Source: Candidatus Thioglobus perditus (GTDB taxonomy: Bacteria > Pseudomonadota > Gammaproteobacteria > PS1 > Pseudothioglobaceae). From it: DNA of 64,000 bases. This document shows, one piece after another, positions 20,055-30,646 of this stretch (position 1 is its first letter; every line of letters begins with the position of its first letter). Where the stretch lies: contig PNQY01000062.1 in NCBI GenBank assembly GCA_002909145.1, forward strand, positions 1-64,000. Reading direction: 5' to 3'. The notes below the pieces were generated by a model. That model made no database searches and was not told the origin of the DNA. It saw only the letters and a list, made by a program, of their open reading frames with translations. The position numbers and the translations under genes are program-made.

Positions 20055-20149
20055 TTTTACTAGGTATTTACCCAGTAATTAAGGGTGTAATAATCAAAGA
20101 ATCAACGTAGCAATAGGTATAATCAACCCTTTTACCAATTTTTCCGAAA

Positions 20150-20527
20150 ATGTTCGTCCTAAAAATTGTTACAGATTTTGCATCAGCTCACTCCCTAAGA
20201 GACTATCCGGGTGATTGTTCGCGCCTGCATGGACACAATTGGCAAGTTGAAGTTTTAGTAGAATCCGAGGTTCTAAACGATGTCGGTATTGCAATTGATT
20301 TTCGTGAAATTAAAAGACAAACAAAGGTAGTCGCCAAAAGACTTGATCATCAGTATTTAAACGAAATTGAGCCATTTGATAAGCTAAACCCTACGGCTGA
20401 AAACATTTCCAAATACTTCTTTGAAGAAGTAGGTAAATTAATTAACAACAAAGATGTTAGTGTTAAAGAAGTGGTAATCTGGGAAACACCAAGAGCATCA
20501 GTCGCTTATTCACAAGGAAAATTATGA
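20150..20527 (+). CDS. queD: 6-carboxytetrahydropterin synthase QueD
   Basis: Second step of queuosine precursor synthesis (dihydroneopterin triphosphate to 6-carboxy-tetrahydropterin). 125 residues. Zinc ligands H14 (FASAHSL), H27 and H29 (LHGHNW), catalytic C23 in GDCSRLHGH, and the substrate-binding glutamate in VVIWETP. It is coupled by a four-base overlap with folE2, which makes its substrate from GTP, so the pair is functionally consistent. Confidence 0.94.
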   Translation: MFVLKIVTDFASAHSLRDYPGDCSRLHGHNWQVEVLVESEVLNDVGIAIDFREIKRQTKVVAKRLDHQYLNEIEPFDKLNPTAENISKYFFEEVGKLINNKDVSVKEVVIWETPRASVAYSQGKL

Positions 20528-21315
20528 ACGCATCACACTTGCCTGATACACAGAACAAAATAGATAATCGCAATATTGTAATTGACAAGGTTGGAATTAA
20601 GGATATCGTTCATCCCATTATCTATATTGATAAGGATGGTAACAAAACCCCTACAGTTGGTAATTTTACAATGACAGTGACCTTACCAGAGAATGTCAAA
20701 GGTACGCATATGTCGCGTTTTGTACAGATACTTAACGAAGGCCCGTGTGAATTTGACAGTAAAAACTTTAGTAGGATTATTAATAAAGTTAGAGAAAGGC
20801 TGGAGGCTGACACAGCTTATATTACGCTTAAATTTCCATTCTTTAGAAGAAAAAAAGCCCCATCTTCTGGTGTTGAGTCGATGATGGATTATCAGGTCAC
20901 TTTGTATGGTGTCTTAAATAAAGGTGTGTCAGAAGTAATGATGAAGGTTGTGGTTCCAGTAACTAGCCTATGCCCATGCTCAAAAAGTATTTCTAAATAC
21001 GGTGCACATAACCAGCGCTCACATATAACCATAAAAGTAAGAGCAACACCAGGCAAAGATCTGTACTTGGAAGATTTGATAGATCTTGCTGAGCGTAAAG
21101 CTTCTTGTGAGCTTTATGCAATACTTAAGCGTGACGATGAAAAGGTTGTAACTGAAAGAGCATATGAAAATCCAGCATTTGTTGAAGACTTGGTGCGCGA
21201 TATAGCACTTGATTTAAATAATGATGATAAAATCAACTACTATCGTCTTGAGTCGGAGAACTTTGAATCAATTCATAATCATTCAGCATATGCATTAATT
21301 GAGAATCAAAAATAA
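20524..21315 (+). CDS. folE2: GTP cyclohydrolase IB
   Basis: Converts GTP to dihydroneopterin triphosphate for folate and queuosine; the type IB enzyme does not strictly need zinc. 263 residues. Catalytic cysteine C150 in VTSLCPCSKSIS, followed by GAHNQRSHI, and the C-terminal SENFESIHNHSAYALIE. It overlaps queD by four bases and is 2 bp from the aroG-type gene, forming a pterin/aromatic operon. Use of FolE2 is often a sign of growth under variable zinc; no Zur-like site is obvious upstream of queD. Confidence 0.95.
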   Translation: MNASHLPDTQNKIDNRNIVIDKVGIKDIVHPIIYIDKDGNKTPTVGNFTMTVTLPENVKGTHMSRFVQILNEGPCEFDSKNFSRIINKVRERLEADTAYITLKFPFFRRKKAPSSGVESMMDYQVTLYGVLNKGVSEVMMKVVVPVTSLCPCSKSISKYGAHNQRSHITIKVRATPGKDLYLEDLIDLAERKASCELYAILKRDDEKVVTERAYENPAFVEDLVRDIALDLNNDDKINYYRLESENFESIHNHSAYALIENQK

Positions 21316-21317
21316 AC

Positions 21318-22373
21318 GTGAAATATAATACTGACAATTTAAGAATTACCTCTAGCGCTCCGATTGTAGCTCCAAAAGTACTTATGGATAAGTACCCACT
21401 CAGTGAAAGTGGCTCATCTGAAATTTTTCAATCTAGAGAAATTATTAAAAATATACTAAATGGTGATGATAAGCGCCTAATGGTAATTGTTGGTCCGTGC
21501 TCTATTCATGATACAGAGGCTGCACATGAATATGCTAATAGACTTGTAGCATTGAGAGAAGAGCTTAAAGAAGACTTGTTTATTTTAATGCGTGTATATT
21601 TTGAAAAACCACGTACAACTATTGGATGGAAGGGTCTTATAAATGATCCAGACTTAGATGAAAGTTTTGATATTGACAAAGGCCTTAAGATTGCTAGGCA
21701 TTTGTTGGTCGATTTAGCTGATATGAATATGCCTGTTGCGGTTGAGTATCTTGATATTATTACTCCACAATATCTTTCAGATCTTATTTCGTGGGGTGCA
21801 ATTGGTGCACGTACCACAGAGAGCCAATCTCATCGTGAGTTAGCATCTGCATTGTCTTGCCCAGTAGGGTTTAAAAATGGCACTACAGGCTCTCTTAGAG
21901 TTGCTATTGACGCCATTAAGTCGTCTAATAGTCCCCATCACTTGCTTTCAATTAATAAAGATGGTGGTGTTAGTCATTACACATCTTCTGGTAATGAGAC
22001 ATCCCATATTATCTTGCGTGGAGGTTCAGATGGTCCAAATTACTCAGAAGAGCATGTAAACAAAACATCTAAACAATTAGCCGATGATGGTTTGCTTGAT
22101 AAAATAATGGTTGATTTTTCTCATGCAAATAGTGAGAAAAAGTTTAAAAATCAAATCCTAGTAGGTAAAGACGTTGCTGCGCAAATTAGCTCTGGATCAG
22201 ACAAGATTTTTGGAGTTATGATTGAGTCAAACATTAATGAAGGTTGTCAACCAGTAGGCCCTTTAAAATCACTCAAATATGGTGTCAGTATTACTGATAG
22301 CTGTATTGGTTGGGATGATACAGAAAACCTATTAAAAACCTTAGCAATTGCAGTTCAAAAAAGAAACTCATAA
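21318..22373 (+). CDS. aroG: 3-deoxy-7-phosphoheptulonate synthase (class I, AroG/F/H type)
   Basis: First step of the shikimate pathway (PEP plus erythrose-4-phosphate). 351 residues, the E. coli AroG/F/H length. VIVGPCSIHD near 56, MRVYFEKPRTTIGWKGLINDP, GARTTESQSHRELAS and GFKNGTTGS are diagnostic; metal ligands are in the first and the HANSEKKFKNQ motif. The start is GTG at 21318, 2 bp after folE2; no ATG lies before the conserved N-terminal NLRITS. The isozyme letter cannot be fixed from sequence alone. Confidence 0.94.
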   Translation: MKYNTDNLRITSSAPIVAPKVLMDKYPLSESGSSEIFQSREIIKNILNGDDKRLMVIVGPCSIHDTEAAHEYANRLVALREELKEDLFILMRVYFEKPRTTIGWKGLINDPDLDESFDIDKGLKIARHLLVDLADMNMPVAVEYLDIITPQYLSDLISWGAIGARTTESQSHRELASALSCPVGFKNGTTGSLRVAIDAIKSSNSPHHLLSINKDGGVSHYTSSGNETSHIILRGGSDGPNYSEEHVNKTSKQLADDGLLDKIMVDFSHANSEKKFKNQILVGKDVAAQISSGSDKIFGVMIESNINEGCQPVGPLKSLKYGVSITDSCIGWDDTENLLKTLAIAVQKRNS

Positions 22374-22421
22374 ATCGTTGATTTTTAAGTAGTTTTTACT
22401 GTGTTTATTTGCACAATATTG

Positions 22422-22451
22422 TTGTGTATTTTCGCTCAAATAAGGTACAAT
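22422..22451 (+). promoter_or_regulatory. Candidate sigma70 promoter of gyrA
   Basis: TTGTGT at 22422-22427 and TACAAT at 22446-22451 are separated by 18 bp, and the gyrA ATG follows 29 bp later. It is a good but not perfect match; no experimental start is known here. Confidence 0.5.
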
Positions 22452-22480
22452 AAAAGTTAATTTAATCAAGCCTTTTTTGT

Positions 22481-25057
22481 ATGTCTGACAACATCGATAA
22501 TCCAGAAGTATTTGAGCCTAATTTCCCTGTAATAACGATTGAAGATGAGATGCGAGATTCCTATTTGGAATACGCAATGAGTGTTATCGTTGGGCGCGCT
22601 TTGCCGGATGTTAGGGATGGACTTAAACCAGTGCATCGTCGAGTTCTTTATGCAATGGATGTACTTGGCAATGATTACAACAAATCTTACAAAAAATCAG
22701 CACGTATTGTTGGTGACGTGATTGGTAAATATCACCCGCATGGTGATACTGCTGTATACGATACTATCGTACGTATGGCGCAACCATTCTCAATGCGTAA
22801 TATACTGATTGATGGTCAAGGTAACTTTGGTTCAGTTGATGGCGATTCGGCAGCGGCAATGCGTTATACAGAAATTCGTATGGCAAAGCTTTCTCATGAG
22901 TTATTGCGCGACCTTGATAAAAATACTGTTGATTTTATTGAAAACTATGACGGCTCTGAATCAGAGCCATCAGTTCTTCCAACCCGCGTACCAAACCTTT
23001 TAGTTAACGGCTCGTCTGGTATCGCTGTTGGTATGGCTACTAATATTCCACCGCACAACTTGGGCGAAGTGGTTGAGGCTTGTCTTAAAACTATCGACAA
23101 TGAAGATATAAGCATTGATGAGTTGTTAGAAGTTATGCCTGGTCCAGATTTCCCAACTGCAGGAATTATTAATGGCGCTAGTGGTATTCGCCAAGCTTAT
23201 GAAACTGGCAAAGGCAAAATTTACCTGCGCGCAGTATCGCACATTGAGGGTGAAGACAAACAAAGCATTATCGTTACAGAATTGCCATATCAGGTCAATA
23301 AAGCTAAATTAATAGGCAAGATTGCCGAGTTAGTTAAAGACAAGCGCATAGATGGAATTACCGGCCTTAGAGACGAATCTGACAAAGACGGTATGCGCAT
23401 GGTGGTTGAACTTCGTCGTGGTGAAGTGCCAGAAGTAATGCTAAATAATCTTTACAAGCTTACTGAGATGCAAACTGTATTTGGTATTAATATGGTTGCT
23501 ATTGATAAAGGCATGCCTAAATTAATGACACTCAAAGGTGTTTTAGAAGCGTTCATTGCCCATAGGCGTGATGTGGTAACACGCAGATCTATCTTTGATC
23601 TTAACAAAGCTAGAAATCGTGCGCATTTATTAGAAGGCTTGTCTGTTGCACTACATAACATTGATGAGATTATTGAGTTAATTAAATCAGCTCCTAATCC
23701 AACAGAAGCCAAAGCTCTATTGGTTGCCAAAACTTGGCAGGGGTCTGTTATTAAAGAACTTATTGGTGATCGTGATATGGCAATGTTCAAGCCAGAAGAT
23801 CTGCCAGCAGAGTTAGGCCTACAAAAAAGCGGTGACTACCAGCTTTCTACTCAGCAAGCGCAAGCAATCCTGGACCTTAAGCTTCATCGCTTAACTGGTC
23901 TAGAAAAAGATAAGATTTTTGATGAATTCAATGAGCTTTTAGAGCGCATTAAATACCTATTAGATATCTTGCAAAATCCAGAAAGATTAATGCAAGTAAT
24001 TCGTGATGAGCTTATTGAGATACGTGACAATTTTGCTAATGCACGTATGACTCAAATTATTGAAAATAAGATTGATCTTACGCTTGAAGATCTGATCGCT
24101 CAAGAAGATCGTGTAGTTACATTGTCACATGGAGGTTATGTTAAAGCTCAATCACTGAGCGATTATCAATCTCAACGTCGTGGTGGTAAGGGTAAGGCTG
24201 CTACCAAGATGAAAGATGAAGACTTTGTTGATCAATTGTTTGTTGCTAACTCTCATGCCACAGTTTTGTGCTTCTCATCCACAGGTAAAGTTCACTGGCT
24301 TAAGGTTTATGAATTACCAGTGGCATCACGCACAGCACGTGGAAAACCAATTGTCAACTTATTACCACTTGATAAAGATGAAGTAATTAACGCAATTCTT
24401 CCAGTAACTGAATTTACTGATGATCAATTTGTATTTATGGTTACTAGCAGTGGAACATGTAAGAAAACTGCACTTACTAATTTTGCCCGTCCAAGAAAAG
24501 GTGGAATTATTGCTATCGATTTAAGAGATGGTGATAAGCTAGTGGGCGTGGAAATCACATCTGGCGAAAATGATATTATGCTCTTCTCGTCTAATGGTAA
24601 GTCTATCCGCTTTAAAGAGTCTGATGTGCGTGCAGTAGGCCGTACAGCAATAGGTGTACGCGGTATTAAGTTAACTGATGATGAGGTGGTATCGGTGATT
24701 GTTGCGGATGAAACAAGCCCAATTCTAACCGCTACAGAAAAAGGTTATGGTAAGCGTACAGGGCTTGATGAATATCGTGCTCAAGCGCGTGGTGGTAGTG
24801 GCGTAATCTCTATTAAAACTTCAGATCGTAACGGCAAAGTGGTTGGTGCTATTCAGGTAACTGATGACGATGAAATGATGCTTATTTCTAACAAAGGTAC
24901 ACTAGTACGAGCTCGTGCTGTTGATGTTTCTATTATTGGTCGTAATACCCAAGGTGTAACACTTATTAATATCGCCAAAGGTGAAAAGCTGGTATCGGTC
25001 GCCAAAATTGCTGAAACTGAAAATGACGAACCAGAAGAGGAAGTTGCTGAAGAATAA
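22481..25057 (+). CDS. gyrA: DNA gyrase subunit A
   Basis: Supercoiling type II topoisomerase subunit. 858 residues. Catalytic Tyr129 in [11 protein letters not shown] and the GyrA box QRRGGKG near residue 568, followed by the beta-pinwheel repeats (for example [33 protein letters not shown]). Quinolone region [10 protein letters not shown] has Thr90 where E. coli has Ser83, with the second key residue Asp94 unchanged. Thr at this place is natural in several gammaproteobacteria. An acidic tail ([11 protein letters not shown]) ends the protein. A long terminator follows. Confidence 0.98.
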   Translation: MSDNIDNPEVFEPNFPVITIEDEMRDSYLEYAMSVIVGRALPDVRDGLKPVHRRVLYAMDVLGNDYNKSYKKSARIVGDVIGKYHPHGDTAVYDTIVRMAQPFSMRNILIDGQGNFGSVDGDSAAAMRYTEIRMAKLSHELLRDLDKNTVDFIENYDGSESEPSVLPTRVPNLLVNGSSGIAVGMATNIPPHNLGEVVEACLKTIDNEDISIDELLEVMPGPDFPTAGIINGASGIRQAYETGKGKIYLRAVSHIEGEDKQSIIVTELPYQVNKAKLIGKIAELVKDKRIDGITGLRDESDKDGMRMVVELRRGEVPEVMLNNLYKLTEMQTVFGINMVAIDKGMPKLMTLKGVLEAFIAHRRDVVTRRSIFDLNKARNRAHLLEGLSVALHNIDEIIELIKSAPNPTEAKALLVAKTWQGSVIKELIGDRDMAMFKPEDLPAELGLQKSGDYQLSTQQAQAILDLKLHRLTGLEKDKIFDEFNELLERIKYLLDILQNPERLMQVIRDELIEIRDNFANARMTQIIENKIDLTLEDLIAQEDRVVTLSHGGYVKAQSLSDYQSQRRGGKGKAATKMKDEDFVDQLFVANSHATVLCFSSTGKVHWLKVYELPVASRTARGKPIVNLLPLDKDEVINAILPVTEFTDDQFVFMVTSSGTCKKTALTNFARPRKGGIIAIDLRDGDKLVGVEITSGENDIMLFSSNGKSIRFKESDVRAVGRTAIGVRGIKLTDDEVVSVIVADETSPILTATEKGYGKRTGLDEYRAQARGGSGVISIKTSDRNGKVVGAIQVTDDDEMMLISNKGTLVRARAVDVSIIGRNTQGVTLINIAKGEKLVSVAKIAETENDEPEEEVAEE

Positions 25058-25090
25058 CTCCTAAGTTTGTTAAATATTATTAATGCTAAA

Positions 25091-25133
25091 TACCGTTTTA
25101 AAGCTTAAAAGCACTTTAAAACGGTATTTTTTT
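25091..25133 (+). terminator. Rho-independent terminator of gyrA
   Basis: A perfect 13-bp stem (TACCGTTTTAAAG at 25091-25103 with its complement at 25114-25126), a 10-base loop, then seven T. Confidence 0.92.
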
Positions 25134-25235
25134 ATCTAGAAGCATATCACTTTAAAAAGAATTTAATTTTTTTATATTAAAATCAACCTATCTTTGTTAT
25201 ATAGATTCTTAGTTGTTTTATGTTAATTGCAAATT

Positions 25236-26915
25236 ATGATTTCAAACTATCTAATTGATATTATTATTCTGCTAATAGCTGCAGTAGCTATAGTTCCTTT
25301 ATTTCAAATACTCAAAGTCGGAGCGGTGCCGGGCTTCTTAGTTTCGGGTGTTCTGGTTGGCCCCTATGGCCTGGGTCTAATTAGTAATATTGAAGAAATC
25401 TATCAGTTCGCTGAAATAGGGGTAGTTCTATTATTATTTATTATTGGTATTGAGCTTAAACCTTCGCGTCTGTGGCTAATGAGGCGCCTTGTGTTTGGCT
25501 TGGGGACTCTGCAGATACTATTTACAGGGGTAGTCCTAGGTTTTGTATTTGATTTGATTTTTGATATTGGGCTAAATGCATCTATCTTGGTGGGTCCAGC
25601 TTTAGCGTTATCTTCTACTGCTTTTGTTTTGCAGTTACTGGGAGAGCAAAAATTATTTAAATCTGAATATGGTAGGACATCTATTTCTGTATTGTTGATG
25701 CAAGATATTGCAGTTGTGCCTTTGCTTGCACTGATTCCACTTTTGACAATTACTGAGTTAAGTATTGGTGCTGACATTGGATTTGCCCTAGTTGAATCAT
25801 TTTTGATTCTTGTGGTAATTATATTTGTTGGAAGATACTTACTTCATCCTGTTGTTCATCGTGTGGCGCTTTCTGGAAGTCCGGAAGTATTTACTGCGTC
25901 TGCGGTGCTGCTTGTTTTAGGTATGGCGGCTATTACTGAATATGCCGGTTTCTCTATGGCAATGGGAGCTTTTTTAGCAGGACTGTTGATATCTGATTCA
26001 TCTTATAGGCATCATATAGTCGCAGAATTACAGCCATTTAGAGGTTTCCTATTAGGTCTGTTCTTTATGTCTATGGGTATGTATCTGAATACTGATCAGT
26101 TGTTTGATGGCGCACTAATAATTTTTGGATCATTGTTTCTGCTAATTTTAATAAAGATTTTGATATTAGTTTTATTAACAAAACTATTTAGAATTAATAG
26201 TGCTGCTAGATATGCAACGTCGCTCATATTGGCGCAAAGTGGTGAGTTTGCATTGGTGCTATTCTCCTTAGCGCATGAATCACAAATAATAACAGAGCAG
26301 GCATTTCAAAGATTGTTAACGGTTGTTTTGTTGAGTATGCTTGTGACTCCATTATTGGCATTTTTTGCAAAAAATATTAACAATAAAAAAAGTGCAAAAG
26401 CTTTAAAGAATGACAATAGTGAAACTAATAATGTACCAATAGTAATTGTGGGCTTTGGGCGTGTTGGTGCGCGCATAGGTCAAATTCTATCAATAGCCAA
26501 AATACCTTTTGTAGCTGTAGATTGTGACGCGAAAATTGTTGAAGAGCAAAGAAAGAAAGGTTGTTCTATATATTTTGGAGATGTACTTAAGCCTAATTTT
26601 TTAGATGCTATTGGAGTTGAGAGTGCCAAAACAACCTTGATAACTATGAATGATCCAGAGGCTAGTATAAAAGTTGTTTCGTTGTTGAATAAAAATCATC
26701 CTGAGCTCAATGTTTATGCTCGAGGACATAATTTAGAGCAATGTATAGAATTGAAAAAAAAGGGAGCTTCTGGCGTTGTTTCTGAAAATATAGAGGCCAG
26801 TATAGAGTTGTCACAAATGGCAGTAAGAACTGTAGGTTTTGATAGTAAGAAGATAGATAATATTTTAAAAAAATACAGGGATGAATATTATTCTGAAATT
26901 AACAAGAAAGTCTAA
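25236..26915 (+). CDS. Monovalent cation:proton antiporter, KefB/KefC (CPA2) family with TrkA-N domain
   Basis: About 559 residues. Residues 1-~385 form some twelve membrane segments of the Na+/H+ exchanger fold, with GLYVGPYGLG-like VSGVLVGPYGLGLI early and VEALALSSTAF-like GPALALSSTAFVLQLLGE. Residues ~400-525 are a Rossmann TrkA-N domain (IVIVGFGRVGARIGQIL, then AVDCDAKIVEE and YFGDVLKPNFL), which senses nucleotides. This layout is typical of Kef potassium efflux. I chose ATG 25236 (MISNYLID); the frame also allows a TTG three codons upstream, which is less likely. No KefF/KefG partner is adjacent. Confidence 0.9.
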   Translation: MISNYLIDIIILLIAAVAIVPLFQILKVGAVPGFLVSGVLVGPYGLGLISNIEEIYQFAEIGVVLLLFIIGIELKPSRLWLMRRLVFGLGTLQILFTGVVLGFVFDLIFDIGLNASILVGPALALSSTAFVLQLLGEQKLFKSEYGRTSISVLLMQDIAVVPLLALIPLLTITELSIGADIGFALVESFLILVVIIFVGRYLLHPVVHRVALSGSPEVFTASAVLLVLGMAAITEYAGFSMAMGAFLAGLLISDSSYRHHIVAELQPFRGFLLGLFFMSMGMYLNTDQLFDGALIIFGSLFLLILIKILILVLLTKLFRINSAARYATSLILAQSGEFALVLFSLAHESQIITEQAFQRLLTVVLLSMLVTPLLAFFAKNINNKKSAKALKNDNSETNNVPIVIVGFGRVGARIGQILSIAKIPFVAVDCDAKIVEEQRKKGCSIYFGDVLKPNFLDAIGVESAKTTLITMNDPEASIKVVSLLNKNHPELNVYARGHNLEQCIELKKKGASGVVSENIEASIELSQMAVRTVGFDSKKIDNILKKYRDEYYSEINKKV

Positions 26916-27025
26916 ATATTTGTTTGTGTAAACAGTTAAACAATTAGTCAACATTACTTAGTAAATAAAAAAAGCTCAATATGAACCAATAATCATTGTT
27001 ACAATAAAGTAAAAAAAGGATTGTT

Positions 27026-27268
27026 ATGAAAATGGATTTATTGCAAAGTTTCTTAGGCTGGAACTTGATAATTAATTGGGGCGTTCTTTTATTGTGGGCA
27101 TTTATACTTAAGTTTTATCCTGATTTTATGCACAAGATGCATAGCTATTGGGTTCCAATATCTAGAGAAGCCTTTAATTCTATTCATTACGGAGGTATGG
27201 GGATTTATAAGTTGTTAATATTTGTATTCATTATGGTCCCGTATTTTGTTTTATTGATTATTAAGTAG
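27026..27268 (+). CDS. DUF6868-like small membrane protein
   Basis: 80 residues with two hydrophobic helices (LIINWGVLLLWAFILKFY and IYKLLIFVFIMVPYFVLLII) separated by a conserved-looking polar loop, SREAFNSIHYGGMGIYK. I recall this pattern from the DUF6868 family, which has no assigned function. AAAAAGGA precedes the ATG. A second tiny membrane protein gene starts 2 bp after the stop, so they are likely made together. Confidence 0.72.
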   Translation: MKMDLLQSFLGWNLIINWGVLLLWAFILKFYPDFMHKMHSYWVPISREAFNSIHYGGMGIYKLLIFVFIMVPYFVLLIIK

Positions 27269-27270
27269 AT

Positions 27271-27453
27271 ATGAATAGATATGTAGCGGTTTCTGGATTT
27301 TTGTTTTTAATTGTATCTTTTGCACACTTGTTTAGAATTTTACTTGATTGGCAAATCACAATTAATGGACAAGAATTGCCGATGAGTATTTCTTATATTG
27401 CTATTGCGCTAACTTTAGTATTAACAGCTTGGGCTTTTAAAATTAATAAATAA
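27271..27453 (+). CDS. Small two-helix membrane protein, 60 residues
   Basis: The product has two hydrophobic stretches (YVAVSGFLFLIVSFAHLFRILL and ISYIAIALTLVLTAWAF) joined by DWQITINGQELPMS. It begins 2 bp after the DUF6868-like gene. I know similar short proteins with an SxAHLxR...W...I.g..ip...S motif from marine proteobacteria, without function. The close spacing and the conserved-looking loop support a real gene. Confidence 0.65.
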   Translation: MNRYVAVSGFLFLIVSFAHLFRILLDWQITINGQELPMSISYIAIALTLVLTAWAFKINK

Positions 27454-27514
27454 CTGTATTTGCAAAGGTAAAGTTATATAAAAAAGAAAATATACAGGTA
27501 AATGTTTTCCTGTA

Positions 27515-29083
27515 TTAATGCTCTCTTGTGGCTGAGAAAGTTAGATTAGGGTGGCGCTCCATAGTGAGTTGTAAGTTAACCATAGATGGCGCTAGGTAAG
27601 TTAGCATGCCTGCTGAATCAATGGCAACATTATTACCTGCTTTGGCTTTAAGTTGTTCAATGTCTTTATCACTACCTGTTACCCAGCGTGCTGTAGCAAT
27701 GGCAATGGTTTCAAACTGACAATCAACTCCATATTCATATTTAAGTCTATGCATTACTACATCAAACTGCAATACACCAACAGCGCCAAGAACTTGCGAA
27801 CTATTAATAATTGGTCTAAATACCTGGGTCGCCCCTTCTTCTGAGAGCTGATCAAGGCCTTTCTGTAGAGCTTTTGCTTTAAGTGGATCTTTAAGTTGTG
27901 CGCGTCGGAATAATTCTGGAGCAAAGTTTGGAATACCTTGGAAAGTTAGTTTTTCTCCTTGAGTGAAGGTATCGCCAATACTAATGCCGCCATGGTTGTG
28001 AATGCCAATTACATCACCAGCATAGGCCGTTTCAGCTGATGCGCGTTCGCGTGACATAAAGGTAACCGCATTGGCAATTTTTATTTGCTTGCCGGTAGCA
28101 ACTTGTAAGACCTTCATGCCTTTTTTGTATTCGCCACTAACAATGCGCATAAATGCCAAGCGGTCATGGTGTTTTGGATCCATATTGGCTTGAATTTTAA
28201 AAACAAATCCAGTAAGTTTTTTCTCATCTGGGGCTACCTTACGAACATCAGATTCTCTATTTTTTGGTGTTGGAGCGTATTCAATAAATCCATCCAATAA
28301 ATTCTGAATACCAAAGTTAGAGATGGCAGATCCAAAGAATACTGGAGTTTGCTTACCATTTAAAAATGCATCCAAGTCGAACGGAGTGGTAGTTTCGGTG
28401 ATTAGCTCTACTTCATCGCGCATCTCTTGAGCAACATCAGCGCCTAAAATCTCATCTAGCTGTGGATTATCAATACCATTAATAATAATGTTTTCACCAA
28501 TTTCAGAGTTTTTGCCAGCCTCATATAGGTAAATTTTATCTTCAAGTAAATGCACCACTCCTTTAAAACGCTTGCCCATACCAATTGGCCAGGTGATTGG
28601 TGCACATTCAATATTAAGCACAGTTTCCACTTCATCCATTAGGTCAATTGGCTCTTTACCTTCACGATCAAGTTTGTTAATAAATGTAAGAATAGGAGTG
28701 TCACGCAGGCGACAAACTTCCATGAGTTTAATGGTGCGCATCTCAACACCTTTGGCAACATCAATTACCATTAGTGCTGAATCTACAGCAGTTAGAGTGC
28801 GATATGTATCTTCAGAGAAATCCTCATGTCCCGGGGTGTCAAGCAAGTTGATAACATGATTGTCATAATCAAACTGCATAATTGAAGAGGTGATAGAGAT
28901 TCCACGCTCTTTCTCCATTTCCATCCAGTCAGATGTGGCGTGGGTGCTAGCTTTTCTTGCTTTGACACTGCCAGCAGTTTTAATTGCACCTGCATAGAGT
29001 AACAGCTTTTCAGTAACGGTAGTTTTACCAGCGTCAGGGTGGGAAATGATCGCAAAGGTGCGACGCTTAGAAACTTCAGACAT
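27515..29083 (-). CDS. prfC: Peptide chain release factor 3
   Basis: GTPase that recycles RF1/RF2 after termination. 522 residues. G1 HPDAGKTT at 15-22, G3 DTPGHEDF near 78, G4 NKLDRE near 135, and the later domain with [21 protein letters not shown] typical for RF3. It is the last gene of the minus-strand run mraY-dCMP deaminase-prfC, 4 bp after the deaminase gene. Nothing unusual in the sequence. Confidence 0.97.
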   Translation of the reverse strand: MSEVSKRRTFAIISHPDAGKTTVTEKLLLYAGAIKTAGSVKARKASTHATSDWMEMEKERGISITSSIMQFDYDNHVINLLDTPGHEDFSEDTYRTLTAVDSALMVIDVAKGVEMRTIKLMEVCRLRDTPILTFINKLDREGKEPIDLMDEVETVLNIECAPITWPIGMGKRFKGVVHLLEDKIYLYEAGKNSEIGENIIINGIDNPQLDEILGADVAQEMRDEVELITETTTPFDLDAFLNGKQTPVFFGSAISNFGIQNLLDGFIEYAPTPKNRESDVRKVAPDEKKLTGFVFKIQANMDPKHHDRLAFMRIVSGEYKKGMKVLQVATGKQIKIANAVTFMSRERASAETAYAGDVIGIHNHGGISIGDTFTQGEKLTFQGIPNFAPELFRRAQLKDPLKAKALQKGLDQLSEEGATQVFRPIINSSQVLGAVGVLQFDVVMHRLKYEYGVDCQFETIAIATARWVTGSDKDIEQLKAKAGNNVAIDSAGMLTYLAPSMVNLQLTMERHPNLTFSATREH

Positions 29084-29087
29084 GATG

Positions 29088-29540
29088 CTAGTTATTGCCT
29101 TTAATAATTAATTCTACGCCAGCCTCATTAAACATTTCCTGTGAAAGCATAACACTTTCATTCCAATTGTCTAGCTCTTTGCATTTTTCAATTACTACTT
29201 TTTTAATGCCTACTTGAATGATGCCTTTGGCACATTCTGAGCAAATTGGTAATCCATAAACATAAAGTGTTGCCCCATCAAGTGAGGTGCCAGAGTAAGT
29301 TGCATTGTAGATGGCGTTCATCTCAGCATGTACAACAAACTTGTATTTAGTTTCTCTATGATTGTAGCGCTCATCAGTGTCATGAATCCCGCGTGGAAAT
29401 CCGTTAAAACCTTGAGATAATACTTCTTTTTTACTGCCAACAGTTACTGCACCAACTTGAGTTGATGGGTCTTTTGACCAAGTGGCAACTTCAGCTGCTA
29501 AGGCTAAATAACGATTGTCCCATTTATCTAATGTGCTCAT
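29088..29540 (-). CDS. Deoxycytidylate deaminase-type zinc deaminase
   Basis: Converts dCMP to dUMP for thymidylate synthesis. 150 residues with zinc motif H71-A-E73 and C100-S-E-C103 ([15 protein letters not shown]). The N-terminal [23 protein letters not shown] and the extra zinc-site-like [17 protein letters not shown] match the dCMP deaminase branch rather than CDA. It lies 2 bp after mraY and 4 bp before prfC. ComEB-type naming is possible but no competence context is present. Confidence 0.9.
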   Translation of the reverse strand: MSTLDKWDNRYLALAAEVATWSKDPSTQVGAVTVGSKKEVLSQGFNGFPRGIHDTDERYNHRETKYKFVVHAEMNAIYNATYSGTSLDGATLYVYGLPICSECAKGIIQVGIKKVVIEKCKELDNWNESVMLSQEMFNEAGVELIIKGNN

Positions 29541-29542
29541 AG

Positions 29543-30628
29543 TTATCGTATTTTAATAGATGCTAGGCTGATCAATACCAATATTAGAGTTACCATCCAA
29601 AAACGCACAATGATTTTAGGTTCTGACATACCTTTTTTTTCAAAGTGGTGATGTAGTGGGGCCATTAGGAAAATGCGTTTTTTAGTTTTTTTGTACCATC
29701 CAACTTGAATCATAACTGATAAAGTTTCAGCTACAAAAACCCCTCCCATAATGAATAGTAATATTTCTTGGCGAATAATGATGGCAATAACCGCAAGAAT
29801 TGCGCCTAATGATAGTGAGCCAACATCACCCATAAATATTTCAGCAGGGTAGGTGTTAAACCATAAAAACCCAAGTCCAGCACCAATTAACGCTGCACAA
29901 ATTACAAATATTTCACCAGTGCCAGGCATAAACGGCATATTTAAATAATTAGCAAAGTTATAGTTACCACTAAGATAGGCGAGGACTGCTAACGCTCCGG
30001 AAATTAAAACAACCGGCATAATTGCCAAACCATCGAGACCATCAGTAAGATTTACAGAATTAGAGCTGCCAACGATTACAAAATAAGATAAAACTACTAG
30101 CCCAACTACACCTAAAGGTATAAATAAATCTTTAGAAAACGGGACTATTAATTGAGTTTGTATCGGGGATTCAGCTATAGATGCAATCCATATTCCAATT
30201 AATATTGCACCTATAGATTGACCCAGGTATTTTTGCTTGGCACTAAGACCATCAGAAGATTTATGTTTGATTTTTAGATAGTCATCGGCAAAACCGATTG
30301 CCCCAAAAATAATTGCAGTAACAACCACAATCCATAAGTAAACATTGTGCAAGTCACCCCAAATAAGAACACTAACAATAAATGCAAATAGAATCATTAC
30401 TCCACCCATAGTTGGAGTACCAGATTTGCTTAGATGTGATTCAGGGCCATCAGTTCTGATAACTTGTTTGATTTGGTATTGTTGCAGTCTAGATATGAAA
30501 AAGTGTCCAAGAGATAGAGTAATAAATAGTGCTGCTATCATTGCTAGAACAGCTCTAACTGTTATATAGCTAATAACACCGAAACCTGTGTCAAGTGTTG
30601 TTAGGAAGTTGATTAATTCTAGAAACAT
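29543..30628 (-). CDS. mraY: Phospho-N-acetylmuramoyl-pentapeptide transferase MraY
   Basis: Membrane enzyme that makes lipid I from UDP-MurNAc-pentapeptide and undecaprenyl phosphate. 361 residues, about ten membrane segments. Signatures: [23 protein letters not shown] with the aspartate pair, [13 protein letters not shown] and the [11 protein letters not shown] loop. It is not in a division/cell-wall cluster here: the flanks are dCMP deaminase and a periplasmic isomerase, so this gene has been separated from the usual mur-fts neighbours, at least within this window. Confidence 0.97.
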   Translation of the reverse strand: MFLELINFLTTLDTGFGVISYITVRAVLAMIAALFITLSLGHFFISRLQQYQIKQVIRTDGPESHLSKSGTPTMGGVMILFAFIVSVLIWGDLHNVYLWIVVVTAIIFGAIGFADDYLKIKHKSSDGLSAKQKYLGQSIGAILIGIWIASIAESPIQTQLIVPFSKDLFIPLGVVGLVVLSYFVIVGSSNSVNLTDGLDGLAIMPVVLISGALAVLAYLSGNYNFANYLNMPFMPGTGEIFVICAALIGAGLGFLWFNTYPAEIFMGDVGSLSLGAILAVIAIIIRQEILLFIMGGVFVAETLSVMIQVGWYKKTKKRIFLMAPLHHHFEKKGMSEPKIIVRFWMVTLILVLISLASIKIR

Positions 30629-30646
30629 ACAGCTTTACAACTTCCT

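Noticed and set aside
22739-22763. Thr90 in GyrA as a quinolone resistance change
   Set aside because: Thr is the natural residue at this place in several gammaproteobacteria, and Asp94 and both ParC sites are unchanged.
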